A DNA stretch of 62,858 nt from Pseudomonas sp. SJZ079 (lineage in GTDB: Bacteria > Pseudomonadota > Gammaproteobacteria > Pseudomonadales > Pseudomonadaceae), in assembly GCF_007993865.1 (NCBI RefSeq), contig NZ_VIUH01000026.1:1-62858 (forward strand), given 5' to 3'. Under the pieces are notes generated by a model, which saw nothing but the letters and a program-made list of their open reading frames with translations, did not search any database and had not been told where the DNA came from. Of the stretch, positions 36,209 through 45,131 are shown in pieces (within the stretch, counting starts at the first letter, position 1; each line of letters opens with the position of its first letter). The translations under genes and the position numbers were made by a program.

Positions 36209-39200
36209 CTAGAGGTAGAGGCGTTTACTCAGCTCATAACGTAACGCGACGGTGTTCGCCGGCTCGAACACGCCCACGCCATAGCGCAGGCTCAGACGCT
36301 CCGACAGGTTACCGCTGGCGACCACACTGGTGCTGGTACCACTGCCCTCGGTGTCCAGTTGAAAGTCCTGGATGCCGAGGCGGTTCGCGACACTGCCCGT
36401 CAGTGAGGAACTGCCGGCCAAGCCCATGGACAACGCGGCCTGAGCCAGCAGATTACTTTCACCACTGCTTTGCCCCAGCGGCCGACCCAGCACCAGATAC
36501 GACAGCGCCTGTTCCTGACTCATCGCCGGCTCGGAAAACACCTCGGATTTCGGCTGTTCGGCATTGCCGCTCAGGCGCAGCCCGGCGGTGACCCCATCGA
36601 CCCGGCGAATCGCCTCGACATCCAGGTAGGGTTGATCGATCGGGCCGGCGAACAGCAGCCGCGCGCGGCGAATGGTCAAGCGTTGGCCATAGGCGCGGAA
36701 ACGACCGTTGTTGAGGTTCAGTTCACCGCGTGTGTCGAGGTCATCGCCGATATGCACGCGCCCCGCCAGATCGGCCTTCAGGCCGAAACCGGTGAAGCTC
36801 AGGCGCTCCTGACCGACCTCGACATCGATGTCCATGGCAATCGCCGTGGGTCGCCGCTCGGCGCTTTCGCGACCGATGATCCGCGCATCCTCGGACACCT
36901 TCACCGTCGACGGCGGCAGCTCGCGGATGACAATCTTGCCACTGGGGATCAGCAGTTTGCCGGCCACCGACAACTGCTCGTCGGCGATGCGTAGGCGCAG
37001 ATCCGGCTCGACCTCAAGGTCTGCATAGGGCTCGACATTGACCGGCAAGTGGCTGCCGCGCAGGCGCAATTCACCGTTCAACCCTTCGCTCCAGGCCAAC
37101 TCGCCGCTCAGGCTACCCTGGCCCTGCTCACCACTGCGCCAGCCGCCGCTGAGTTGCAGACGCTCGCCGGCGATCAGTGCCTGCAGTTGCAGGTCCTCGA
37201 TCTGGGTCGGCAGCTGGCCGCCGGATATTTCGCCATTGCTCAGTTGCACACGACCGTTGACCTGTGGCGCCAGCAGGCTGCCGGACAATGTGCCGTCTCC
37301 GTTGAGCTGCCCTCTCAGCTGCTCGACCATCGGCACGAAGGGCTTTGCCAGCGCCAGATCCAGACCGCTGAGGCGGAACTCGCCGGACAGTGGCTTATCT
37401 GCCGGGCGCGGGTCGAGCTGAGCCAGCAGCGTCAGTTCACCCATTCTCGCCCCGCGCAGGTTCAACTGCGTGTCGATGCGCTGCGGACGCAACTGACTGC
37501 TCAGGCGCAGGCTGTCGTAAGGAAAGTCCAGCCATTGCCCCTTCTCGCGAATGCGCCAGACACCGCTGCCGGCATCCAGCAGGATTTGCCCGGAGGGTCC
37601 GCTGGCCGGCAGGTCCAGTTGCACCTCGGCGTTGAGCTGGCCTTGCCAGGCGAAGTCTTTCGGCAGCCACTGCGCCAGGCTGTCGAGTGGGAAATCGCTC
37701 AGGCGATAGCGCAGCTTCGGCTCAGGCTGCAGGCGTTGCTCCCCACCGCACAGGCTGGCCGGACCCGAACGCCAGCAGTGCGCGCCCAGGTTGAGCTGGC
37801 CGGTGGCCAGGCGTTCCAGCGTGGCCGGCTGTTGCAGGCGCCAATCCTGCCCGCCGCTCTGCACCTCGCCGCGACTCAGGCGGCCACGCCAGGTGCCTTT
37901 ATCCAGACGACCGTCCAGGGCCAAGCTGCTGCGCAACAAGGGGCCTTGCAGCTTGAGCTCAAGCTGCTGCTGCCGTTGATCGCCCTGCCCCTCGAGTGTC
38001 AGTTGGCCGAGCTGGGTCTCGCCCTGGGCGATGCCCTCGCCATTCAGCTCGATCCGAGCCCGCTGGGCGCTGTCGAGGCTGGCCTCGAGGCGCAAACGCT
38101 GCAGCCGTTGCTCGGCGAACGCCAGACGCTGGCCTTGCAGGTGCAACTGGCCTTGCGGGGCTTGCAGGGTTCCCGCCAGGTCGAGCTGGCCGTCGAGCTG
38201 CCCCTGCAACTGAGGCCAGAGCTGACCCAGATGTGGTAAAGCCAGGCGCAACTGCCCGCTGAGGCGCTGAGCCAGTACCGCACTGCCCTGGATACGGTTA
38301 TCGCCCAGGCGCAGGTCCAGCCGACTCAACGTCCATTGCTCGCCGGCACCCGCCCCTTGGGCCTGAAACTGCGCCGGCTGGCCACGCAAACGTCCCTTGA
38401 GGTCGATATCTGCACTCAGGCTCAGTTGCTGGTCCTTGAATTGGCCTTGGCTACGCAGCGGGCCGGCCAGTTGACCGGGCAACTCCGCCAGCCAGTAGGC
38501 CGGATCGAAGTTGCTCAGCTGCAGTTGTGCATCCCATTCCAAGGCATCGGCGAAGCCCAGACTCAGCTGGCCATCGGCCTGTCCCTGACCGGCGCGTAGC
38601 TGCAGTTCGGGCAGGTGCACCTGCTGCAGGTCACCACTCAACGGGCTCTGCAGGCTGAAGGCGCCCGCCGGGCCTTCCAGGTCGGCGTCGAAGTGGCCCA
38701 GGTAATTGCCATTCTGGTACGCCAATTCGCCCTTGAGTCGACGCAGCAGCACCGGCGGCTCTTCAGCCGTGGGGTAGAGCCGGCGCCAGGGGAAATCCTG
38801 CCAGTCGAAACGGCTGTCGAGTCTGAAGTCCTCGCGCCAGTCGAGCTGGCCGCTGAGGTGCAGGCGTTGCTCGGCACTGGCGTTCAGGTCCAACGCCGCG
38901 ACCTCGGCGCCGCCCGCGTCAACCAGGCCCTGTAGCGTCAGGGCCAACGGTCCGCCCTGCCCCGGCAGCTCAGCGCTGCCGTTGACTCGATACCCCTTGG
39001 CCAGGTCGCCCTGGGCATTGAGTTCGAGCTTATCCAGGCGCAGGGTATCCGGCAGTTCGCTGCTGCCCTTGAAACCATCGGCCAGCAACTGCGCACGGGC
39101 TGGCAGGTGCTCGGCCAACGGCTGCACCTCGGCGGTCAGCCGGCCGTTCAGGTAACCCGTGCTATCGGCGATCAGCTGCAGGCTGTTGAGCAGTTCACCA

Positions 39201-39823
39201 CTGACCTGCACGACCAGCTGCCAGGGTTGCTGATCGGGCGCGGGCAGCTTCAGGCTGCCTTCGGCACTCAGCGGCCAGGCGCCGCGGGGTTCCAGTCTGC
39301 CGTGCAGGTCCAGCGCCAAGTCACCCCGTTGCAGGCTCAGGCTGTCGATCTGCAGACCGTCCGCGCGCCATTGTGCGGCCAATTGCAGGCCTTGCAGCTG
39401 TTCGTCGCCATCCAGCAGCAAGCTGCCGATACGCACTTCGCCCAGGCGCAAGGCCAACGGCAGGTGCAACTCCGGCAGACTCAGGGGCTCGTCGCTGTCT
39501 TCGTCGCCGGGTGCCAGCGTGAGGCTGATTTGCTCGGCGTGCAGTCGCTCGATGCACAGGGTCAGGCGCAGCAAGCAGTGCGGCGACCAGGCGAACTCGG
39601 CCGCGCTGACCGCCACCCGGTCGTCACCCCGCTGCCAGGTCAGCCGCTCCGCGAACCACTGCCCAGCCAGCCGGCCGCTGAAATTCTCCACCTGCAAGCC
39701 CGGCACGCGCGCCAGGGTCCAGCGGCTGCCAGCAGTGCTGCCGAGTAATAGCGTCAGGCAGAACAGAAGTAGCAACACGCCGCCGAGCAGGCCCAACAGG
39801 CTGTTTTTCAGCACCCGCTTCAC
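36209..39823 (-). CDS. tamB: TamB, translocation and assembly module inner-membrane protein
   Basis: 1204 residues with an N-terminal signal-anchor (SLLGLLGGVLLLLFCLTLLLGS), a long repetitive beta-rich AsmA-like region, and the C-terminal DUF490/TamB domain (about 800-1204). The end carries QALSYLVLGRPL and YGVGVFEPANTVALRYELSKRLYL. It spans the periplasm, works with TamA, and is linked to outer-membrane protein insertion and to anterograde phospholipid transport. The start overlaps the tamA stop by ATGA. Leu/Gln-rich composition over the middle is normal for the family. Confidence 0.94.
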   Translation of the reverse strand: MKRVLKNSLLGLLGGVLLLLFCLTLLLGSTAGSRWTLARVPGLQVENFSGRLAGQWFAERLTWQRGDDRVAVSAAEFAWSPHCLLRLTLCIERLHAEQISLTLAPGDEDSDEPLSLPELHLPLALRLGEVRIGSLLLDGDEQLQGLQLAAQWRADGLQIDSLSLQRGDLALDLHGRLEPRGAWPLSAEGSLKLPAPDQQPWQLVVQVSGELLNSLQLIADSTGYLNGRLTAEVQPLAEHLPARAQLLADGFKGSSELPDTLRLDKLELNAQGDLAKGYRVNGSAELPGQGGPLALTLQGLVDAGGAEVAALDLNASAEQRLHLSGQLDWREDFRLDSRFDWQDFPWRRLYPTAEEPPVLLRRLKGELAYQNGNYLGHFDADLEGPAGAFSLQSPLSGDLQQVHLPELQLRAGQGQADGQLSLGFADALEWDAQLQLSNFDPAYWLAELPGQLAGPLRSQGQFKDQQLSLSADIDLKGRLRGQPAQFQAQGAGAGEQWTLSRLDLRLGDNRIQGSAVLAQRLSGQLRLALPHLGQLWPQLQGQLDGQLDLAGTLQAPQGQLHLQGQRLAFAEQRLQRLRLEASLDSAQRARIELNGEGIAQGETQLGQLTLEGQGDQRQQQLELKLQGPLLRSSLALDGRLDKGTWRGRLSRGEVQSGGQDWRLQQPATLERLATGQLNLGAHCWRSGPASLCGGEQRLQPEPKLRYRLSDFPLDSLAQWLPKDFAWQGQLNAEVQLDLPASGPSGQILLDAGSGVWRIREKGQWLDFPYDSLRLSSQLRPQRIDTQLNLRGARMGELTLLAQLDPRPADKPLSGEFRLSGLDLALAKPFVPMVEQLRGQLNGDGTLSGSLLAPQVNGRVQLSNGEISGGQLPTQIEDLQLQALIAGERLQLSGGWRSGEQGQGSLSGELAWSEGLNGELRLRGSHLPVNVEPYADLEVEPDLRLRIADEQLSVAGKLLIPSGKIVIRELPPSTVKVSEDARIIGRESAERRPTAIAMDIDVEVGQERLSFTGFGLKADLAGRVHIGDDLDTRGELNLNNGRFRAYGQRLTIRRARLLFAGPIDQPYLDVEAIRRVDGVTAGLRLSGNAEQPKSEVFSEPAMSQEQALSYLVLGRPLGQSSGESNLLAQAALSMGLAGSSSLTGSVANRLGIQDFQLDTEGSGTSTSVVASGNLSERLSLRYGVGVFEPANTVALRYELSKRLYL

Positions 39824-41547
39824 AGCTCCGGCCCCATGGAAAAGTGCAGGCGCACGCCGCCCTGGTCATCCAGCGGATGGGCCAGGTCGAGGCGCAGTGG
39901 GCCAACCGGTGAGACCCAGCGCAAACCGATGCCGACCGCGCTTTTCAATCCGGTGAAGTCCAGCGAATTGAACGCGTTGCCCTGGTCGATGAAGCTCGCC
40001 ACCCGCCAGCGCTCGGCCACGCTGTATTGATACTCGGCGCTGGCGGCAAACAGGTAGTGTCCACCGATCTTGTCGCCGTCCGAGTTCTCCGGCGACAGGC
40101 TCTGGTAGTCGTAACCGCGCACGGTCTGATCGCCGCCGGCGAAGAAGCGCAGGGACGGCGGCACCCCACTAAAGCCATTGGACTCGGTGGCCCCAAATTG
40201 CACCCGACCGAGGAAGCGGTGCTTCTGCGCCAGGGTGGTCAGCCCCTTGAGCACGACATTGCCGTGCAGCACGTTGGCGTCCGAGAACAGGCCTTCCTTG
40301 GCCGCCGCCAGGTCGAACTGCAGGCGATAACCCTGGCTCGGGTCGAGGGGGTTGTCACTCTTCAGGTAGGCGTAACTGATGCCGGGCATCAGCAGGGTAC
40401 TCAGGCCCGCGTCATCGCCGAGGCGGTATTCCTCGTGTTGCCACTTCAGGGAAATCACCCGCTGCCAGCCACTCTCCAGCTTGCTGTGCCATTCAGGACC
40501 AAGGGTCAGCAGGCGACTGAGGCTGTCGGTATCGGCCAGCTCTTCATATTGATAGCCGCCGGCATAGCGCAGCTTGTCGGTCAGCGGTGGGTCCAGTGGC
40601 ACGTCATACCACAGGCCGACGTTCTGCCGTGGCGCCGACAGCTCCGTCTCCGCGCCATAGCTGTGCCCTTGCGGGTTGGCCCAGTGCCGCGTCCAGTTGG
40701 CCTTGCCGCGCGGCCCCACGTCGGTGGAGAAGCCCAGGCCCAGCCCCATGGTGCGTGGTAAGCGCGTGTGCAGTTGCACCTTCACCGGAATCCGCTGCTG
40801 CTCAGCCTCGGCGGGGTTGGCATCGACCCGTACCGACTCGAAGTAACCGCTGGAGCGCAGCGCCTGGTACAGCTCGGCGATCAGTTCGGAGTCATAAGGG
40901 CTGTCCGTGGCGAACGGCACCATGCGTTGCAGCAGTTGCTCATCGAAGGGCACGTCGCCGGCAAACTCGATCGTACCCAGGCGATAGCGCGGGCCGCTGG
41001 CATAGATCAGCTCGACATCTGCCACCCCGGCACGCGGGTCGATGTCCAGACGTTGCCGGGTGAAGCGCCCCTGGAAGAAACCGTAACGTGCGGCCTGGTT
41101 GAGGATATGCCGTTTGGCCGCTTCATAGCGGCCGTGGTTGAGTACTTCGCCAGATTGCAGTCGGGCCTTCTTGGGCAGACGAAACGCCTTCAACTCGCTG
41201 GCCGGCCCCTCGACTCGCAGGGTCACATCGCGCAGCCGCACCGGCTCGCCAGGGCTGATGCGGATGATCAAGCCGGGTGGATCGGCCTCATCCACCTCAG
41301 TGCTGATCTGCGCCTGGTAGTAGCCCAAGGCCTGCGCAGCCTTTTCTGCCTGGGCCTCCGCCACCCGCCGCAAACGCTGCAAGGACTCTGCATCGCGCTC
41401 GCCCAGGCTGCCGACATAACCCACCACGTTGTCTTTCAGCGCCTTGTTGGCCGGCTCGACGCGGACGAGCAGCCGCGCCTCGGCCAGGACGGACGAGCTA
41501 AGCAGCAACAGCGCGAAGGTGGTGCAGAGTTTGGTGAGCAGGCTCAT
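39820..41547 (-). CDS. tamA: TamA, Omp85-family outer-membrane protein
   Basis: 575 residues: signal peptide (MSLLTKLCTTFALLLLSSSVLA), three POTRA domains (about 25-260) and a 16-strand Omp85 barrel (about 265-575). The barrel includes the conserved GGDQTVRGYDY loop-6 motif and a C-terminal strand ending FSMGPEL. It forms the outer-membrane partner of TamB. The ATG at 41547 gives a complete signal peptide; a GTG 18 bases upstream is less likely. No strong ribosome site is visible. Confidence 0.93.
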   Translation of the reverse strand: MSLLTKLCTTFALLLLSSSVLAEARLLVRVEPANKALKDNVVGYVGSLGERDAESLQRLRRVAEAQAEKAAQALGYYQAQISTEVDEADPPGLIIRISPGEPVRLRDVTLRVEGPASELKAFRLPKKARLQSGEVLNHGRYEAAKRHILNQAARYGFFQGRFTRQRLDIDPRAGVADVELIYASGPRYRLGTIEFAGDVPFDEQLLQRMVPFATDSPYDSELIAELYQALRSSGYFESVRVDANPAEAEQQRIPVKVQLHTRLPRTMGLGLGFSTDVGPRGKANWTRHWANPQGHSYGAETELSAPRQNVGLWYDVPLDPPLTDKLRYAGGYQYEELADTDSLSRLLTLGPEWHSKLESGWQRVISLKWQHEEYRLGDDAGLSTLLMPGISYAYLKSDNPLDPSQGYRLQFDLAAAKEGLFSDANVLHGNVVLKGLTTLAQKHRFLGRVQFGATESNGFSGVPPSLRFFAGGDQTVRGYDYQSLSPENSDGDKIGGHYLFAASAEYQYSVAERWRVASFIDQGNAFNSLDFTGLKSAVGIGLRWVSPVGPLRLDLAHPLDDQGGVRLHFSMGPEL

Positions 41548-41684
41548 AGACTGGGATGCTACCACGCGGCAAGCACCATCCTAGAGCGGATAGCACCTGT
41601 GCCAGCGAGAATCGACGGCGCGCCCCATGGCACTCATTACAGCTGCCGAACCTGAGCTCGATAAGCCGCCAGTAGCGCCCGGGA

Positions 41685-42326
41685 TCAAGCGCTGGCTTTA
41701 ATCGCCTGCTGCGGATTAGGGTGAAAGAACACGTGTTCGATGATCGGACCGATCGCCACTACGCCGACCTCCTCGTAGCCCTGGCGCTTGTAGAAATCCA
41801 GGTAGTGCGCATCGCCGGTATCCAGCACCACACCCTGCGAGCTGGCCTCATCGGCGCACCAGTTGTGCAGCGCTTCGAGCAATTGTTCGCCGAAATGCTG
41901 GCCCTGGAACTCCGGGTGAATACCCAGCAGGGGCAGCACATGGTAAGGACCGGGCGGCAGGCAGGCGAGCACCGCGTCATGGTAGGCCAGGTAGCGTTTG
42001 GTACAGCGAAAACCGGCGGTCAACAGCATGCGCATGCGCCAGCCCCAGCTCTCGGTGATATCCAGGCGGCGCTGTGGTGGGGCAATCAGCGCCATGCCGA
42101 TCAGACGGTCGTCGATCAACAGGCCCAGTGCCGGCAGCTCTTCGCTGAAGTGTTGCTGTACCAGTTCGCGCACCGTGGCGCGCACGCGCTGGTCATAGCC
42201 CGGCCGTTCGGCTTCGAACAGGTAGGAAAAAGTCGGTGTATGGCGGTAGGCGTGGTACAGCAGCGAGCGCGCCTCGCGGGCGTACCCCCCATCGAGCAAA
42301 CGAACTTCAGCAGGACTGTTCGGCAT
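41685..42326 (-). CDS. GNAT-family N-acetyltransferase
   Basis: 213 residues. The acetyl-CoA-binding GNAT core lies at about 130-190, with VLPLLGIHPEFQGQHFGEQLLEAL (motif A, Q/RxxGxG/A) followed by VVLDTGDAHYLDFYKRQGYEEV (motif B). The substrate is unknown. It is divergent from xthA with 145 bases between. Position beside xthA matches the order I recall for P. aeruginosa. Confidence 0.85.
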   Translation of the reverse strand: MPNSPAEVRLLDGGYAREARSLLYHAYRHTPTFSYLFEAERPGYDQRVRATVRELVQQHFSEELPALGLLIDDRLIGMALIAPPQRRLDITESWGWRMRMLLTAGFRCTKRYLAYHDAVLACLPPGPYHVLPLLGIHPEFQGQHFGEQLLEALHNWCADEASSQGVVLDTGDAHYLDFYKRQGYEEVGVVAIGPIIEHVFFHPNPQQAIKASA

Positions 42327-42471
42327 ACGCAGTGACCTCTTGTTCTTTATTTATTGGGCCCAACGCCACGTTAGCACCGCATTCCCACACCTGCCAGATA
42401 ACTGGCCCCCTGCCCGCTGGATCGGCTAGCATCGCAGGCTCTCCAGATAGAAAGCTCAGGACCTGCCGACC

Positions 42472-43284
42472 ATGAAGATCGTCTCCTTCAATATCAACGG
42501 CCTGCGTGCGCGCCCGCATCAACTGGCGGCGTTGATCGACAAACACCAGCCGGATGTGATCGGCCTGCAGGAAACCAAGGTCGCCGACGAGCAATTCCCC
42601 GAAGCCGACATCCGCGCCCTTGGTTACCACGTGCATTACCACGGCCAGAAGGGTCACTACGGCGTTGCCCTGCTCTCGCGCCAGGCCCCTTTGGCGCTGC
42701 ACAAGGGCTTTCCGGGCGATGCCGAGGACGCGCAGCGGCGCTTCATCTATGGCACCTTTGCCGATGCCCAAGGCAATCCGGTGACGGTCATGAACGGTTA
42801 CTTCCCGCAAGGTGAAAGCCGCGATCACCCGACCAAGTTCCCGGCCAAGCAGCGTTTCTACGCCGATTTGCAGCAATTGCTGGTCAGCCAATTCCAACCC
42901 GAGCAGCCGCTGGTGGTGATGGGCGATATCAACATCTCGCCAGAGGATTGCGACATTGGCATCGGTGAAGTGAACCGCAAGCGCTGGCTGAAAACCGGCA
43001 AGTGCAGTTTCCTGCCGGAAGAACGCGAATGGCTGGCGACCTTGAAGAGCTGGGGGCTGACCGATAGTTTCCGTCACCTGTACCCGGCGGTCGACGATCG
43101 ATTCAGCTGGTTCGATTACCGCAGCCGGGGCTTCGAGGATGAACCGAAACGCGGGCTGCGCATCGATGTGATCCTCGCCTCTCACGCCTTGCAGCCGCGC
43201 CTCAAGGCCTCCGGTATCGACTATGAGCTGCGCGGCATGGAGAAACCCTCGGATCACGCACCGATCTGGCTCGAGCTCAGCTAA
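42472..43284 (+). CDS. xthA: Exodeoxyribonuclease III
   Basis: 270 residues of the ExoIII/AP-endonuclease family. The motifs are complete: FNINGLRAR, IGLQETKV (catalytic Glu), MNGYFPQG, MGDINISPED (Asp and Asn), FSWFDYRS and SDHAPIWLEL with the catalytic Asp-His at the C-terminus. It cuts at abasic sites and trims 3' ends in base-excision repair. The ATG at 42472 begins MKIVSFNI, as in the family. Confidence 0.95.
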   Translation: MKIVSFNINGLRARPHQLAALIDKHQPDVIGLQETKVADEQFPEADIRALGYHVHYHGQKGHYGVALLSRQAPLALHKGFPGDAEDAQRRFIYGTFADAQGNPVTVMNGYFPQGESRDHPTKFPAKQRFYADLQQLLVSQFQPEQPLVVMGDINISPEDCDIGIGEVNRKRWLKTGKCSFLPEEREWLATLKSWGLTDSFRHLYPAVDDRFSWFDYRSRGFEDEPKRGLRIDVILASHALQPRLKASGIDYELRGMEKPSDHAPIWLELS

Positions 43285-43409
43285 AGCATTGCCGGGTGGA
43301 GGGTTTGGCACTGACGGCGCCCGCCGACCCTTCTCAACGTCTCGGGTCGGTCTGCTAACCTCGGCAGCACCTGCAACAGCCGTCTCAGAGCGGTCTAGCC
43401 CTCCGGCAG

Positions 43410-43442
43410 TTGTCACATTGCTGTCACTTTATTGTCTTATCG
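43410..43442 (+). promoter_or_regulatory. Pho box: three 11-bp direct repeats
   Basis: TTGTCACATTG (43410-43420), CTGTCACTTTA (43421-43431) and TTGTCTTATCG (43432-43442) are consecutive 11-base units. The PhoB consensus is a tandem 7-base TGTCA-type repeat with four-base A/T spacers, and the first two units fit it closely. It ends 39 bases before the phosphate-binding/OmpA gene start. PhoB activation under phosphate starvation is inferred. Confidence 0.75.
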
Positions 43443-43481
43443 TCGCGGCACTCTCATTCACCCATAGAAGGTGTATGCCGC

Positions 43482-44864
43482 ATGCCGCGCGCCACAATTA
43501 CTGCCCGTCACGCCACCTGGAACCGCTCCGCAGCCTCGCTGCTGCTCGGTTTACTCTGCTGCGTTCTGCCCTGGTCGACGTACGCCGCCCTGCCGATCCC
43601 CGCCGATAACAGCAGCGCGCTGCGCATCCAGGGTTCCAACACCATAGGCGCCAAGCTCGGTCCGGCGCTGGTCAGGGGACTGTTCGAGGAACAAGGCCTG
43701 AGCGCGATTCGGGTAGAAGCCGGCGCGGCAGAGAACGAGCAGAAAATCATCGGTAAAACTGCCGATGGCCGCCGCGTGACGGTCGATGTAGCCGCCCACG
43801 GCTCCAGTACCGGGTTTGCCGCACTGAAAGATGGCAGCGCCGAACTGGCCGCCGCCTCGCGACCGATCAAGGACAGCGAACTCGACGCCCTGCAAGCCTT
43901 GGGCAATCTGCGCAGTCGTAGCGCCGAGCAGATCATCGCCATCGATGGCCTGGCGATCATCCTCCACCCGAGCAACCCGATCAGCGCCCTGCACACCGAT
44001 CAACTGGCCCGCATTTTCGCCGGCGAAGTGACCGACTGGGCACAACTGGGCGGTCATAGCGGAACCATCAAACTGTATGCCCGCGATGACAACTCCGGCA
44101 CCTACGACACCTTCAAAGAGCTGGTGCTGAGCGCGAATGGCAAGACCCTGTCGGCGACTGCCCAGCGTTTCGAGTCCAGCGACCTGCTCTCCGACCGGGT
44201 CAGCCAGGACCCGCAAGGCATCGGCTTTATCGGTCTGCCGTCTATTCGACAGGCCAAAGCCGTGGCCATCGCCGCCGGCGAGTCGCAGCCGATGCCGCCG
44301 AGCGTGACCCTGATAGCCACCGAGGATTACCCGCTGTCTCGTCGCCTGTTTCTGTACAACCAAGAGACCCTGGAAAACCCCTGGGCCAAGGCCCTGGTGC
44401 GCTTTGCCCATAGCCCACGCGGCCAAGCCATTGTCGCGCAGAACGGTTTCATCGCGCAGACCGTGCAGGCGGTCAAGGTCACGCCCAACAGCGCCATGCC
44501 GGCGGCCTATCGGGTGCTGGCGGGTGAAGCGCAGCGCTTGTCAGTGAACTTCCGCTTTCAGCAAGGCAGCGCCAGCCTGGACAACAAGGCCCAGCGTGAC
44601 CTCGAACGACTGCTTGATTACCTGAAAAGCCAGGACAAGCTGCAGCACAAAGTAGTGCTGGTGGGCTTTGGCGACCCCAAATCGGATCCGGCCCGCGCCC
44701 AGTTGCTGTCCAAGCTGCGAGCCATGGCGGTACGCCGCGAGCTGGCCAAACAGGGGGTTATCTTCCGCGAAATAACCGGGTTGGGTGACGAACTGCCGGT
44801 CGCCGCTAACGATGCCGATGAGGGCCGCATCAAGAACCGGCGTGTCGAAGTCTGGGTGTACTGA
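43482..44864 (+). CDS. Phosphate-binding (PstS-like) protein fused to an OmpA peptidoglycan-binding domain
   Basis: 460 residues. A signal peptide (to about WSTYA) is followed by a PBP-like/PstS-type domain (about 40-340) with LRIQGSNTIG, IIAIDGLAIILHPSNP, IFAGEVTDWAQLGG, and YARDDNSGTYDTFKELV, the phosphate-contacting segments of the family. An OmpA-like domain closes the protein (about 350-460, FRFQQGSASLD ... NRRVEVWVY), which should tether it to peptidoglycan. The ATG at 43482 (MPRATIT) has AGAAGG about ten bases upstream; the longer frame would start within the Pho box. It should capture phosphate in the periplasm, possibly for uptake or surface sensing. No permease genes are adjacent. 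Confidence 0.88.
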   Translation: MPRATITARHATWNRSAASLLLGLLCCVLPWSTYAALPIPADNSSALRIQGSNTIGAKLGPALVRGLFEEQGLSAIRVEAGAAENEQKIIGKTADGRRVTVDVAAHGSSTGFAALKDGSAELAAASRPIKDSELDALQALGNLRSRSAEQIIAIDGLAIILHPSNPISALHTDQLARIFAGEVTDWAQLGGHSGTIKLYARDDNSGTYDTFKELVLSANGKTLSATAQRFESSDLLSDRVSQDPQGIGFIGLPSIRQAKAVAIAAGESQPMPPSVTLIATEDYPLSRRLFLYNQETLENPWAKALVRFAHSPRGQAIVAQNGFIAQTVQAVKVTPNSAMPAAYRVLAGEAQRLSVNFRFQQGSASLDNKAQRDLERLLDYLKSQDKLQHKVVLVGFGDPKSDPARAQLLSKLRAMAVRRELAKQGVIFREITGLGDELPVAANDADEGRIKNRRVEVWVY

Positions 44865-45060
44865 AGCTTTGCCCTGATAGCGCATATGTTGGCGACATCC
44901 CCACTGCACATGGCTTGTCGCCGGCTTTCAGTACCAGGCCCAGGCAATCATCCCGCTGCACCGAATCAGGGTGGCGAGTACTAGGGGGTAACTGCTGCGT
45001 ATTTGCCGCCCTCGCCTTTCGCCTCTAGCCTTAAGCCTATGTGACACCGGGCCCCTCTGG

Positions 45061-45111
45061 CGGTGAACCCTCACCGTGATGTCGGCGTCACTAAGTTGAT
45101 GTTCAACTTAG
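45061..45111 (+). promoter_or_regulatory. Structured leader of the TerC/Alx-like gene
   Basis: Three short stems follow each other just before the ribosome site: CGGTGA/TCACCG (45061-45076), GTGA/TCAC spanning TGTCGGCG, and CTAAGTTGA/TCAACTTAG with a TGT loop (45091-45111). Alx-type genes elsewhere are controlled by the manganese yybP-ykoY riboswitch, but I do not see its GGGGAGUAG core here. A cis-regulatory role is a proposal. Confidence 0.35.
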
Positions 45112-45131
45112 GCGGACAACAGAGAGGGTCT

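Noticed and set aside
45000..45131. yybP-ykoY manganese riboswitch before the TerC/Alx-like gene
   Set aside because: The GGGGAGUAG core and its usual partner loop are not visible; only generic stems are.
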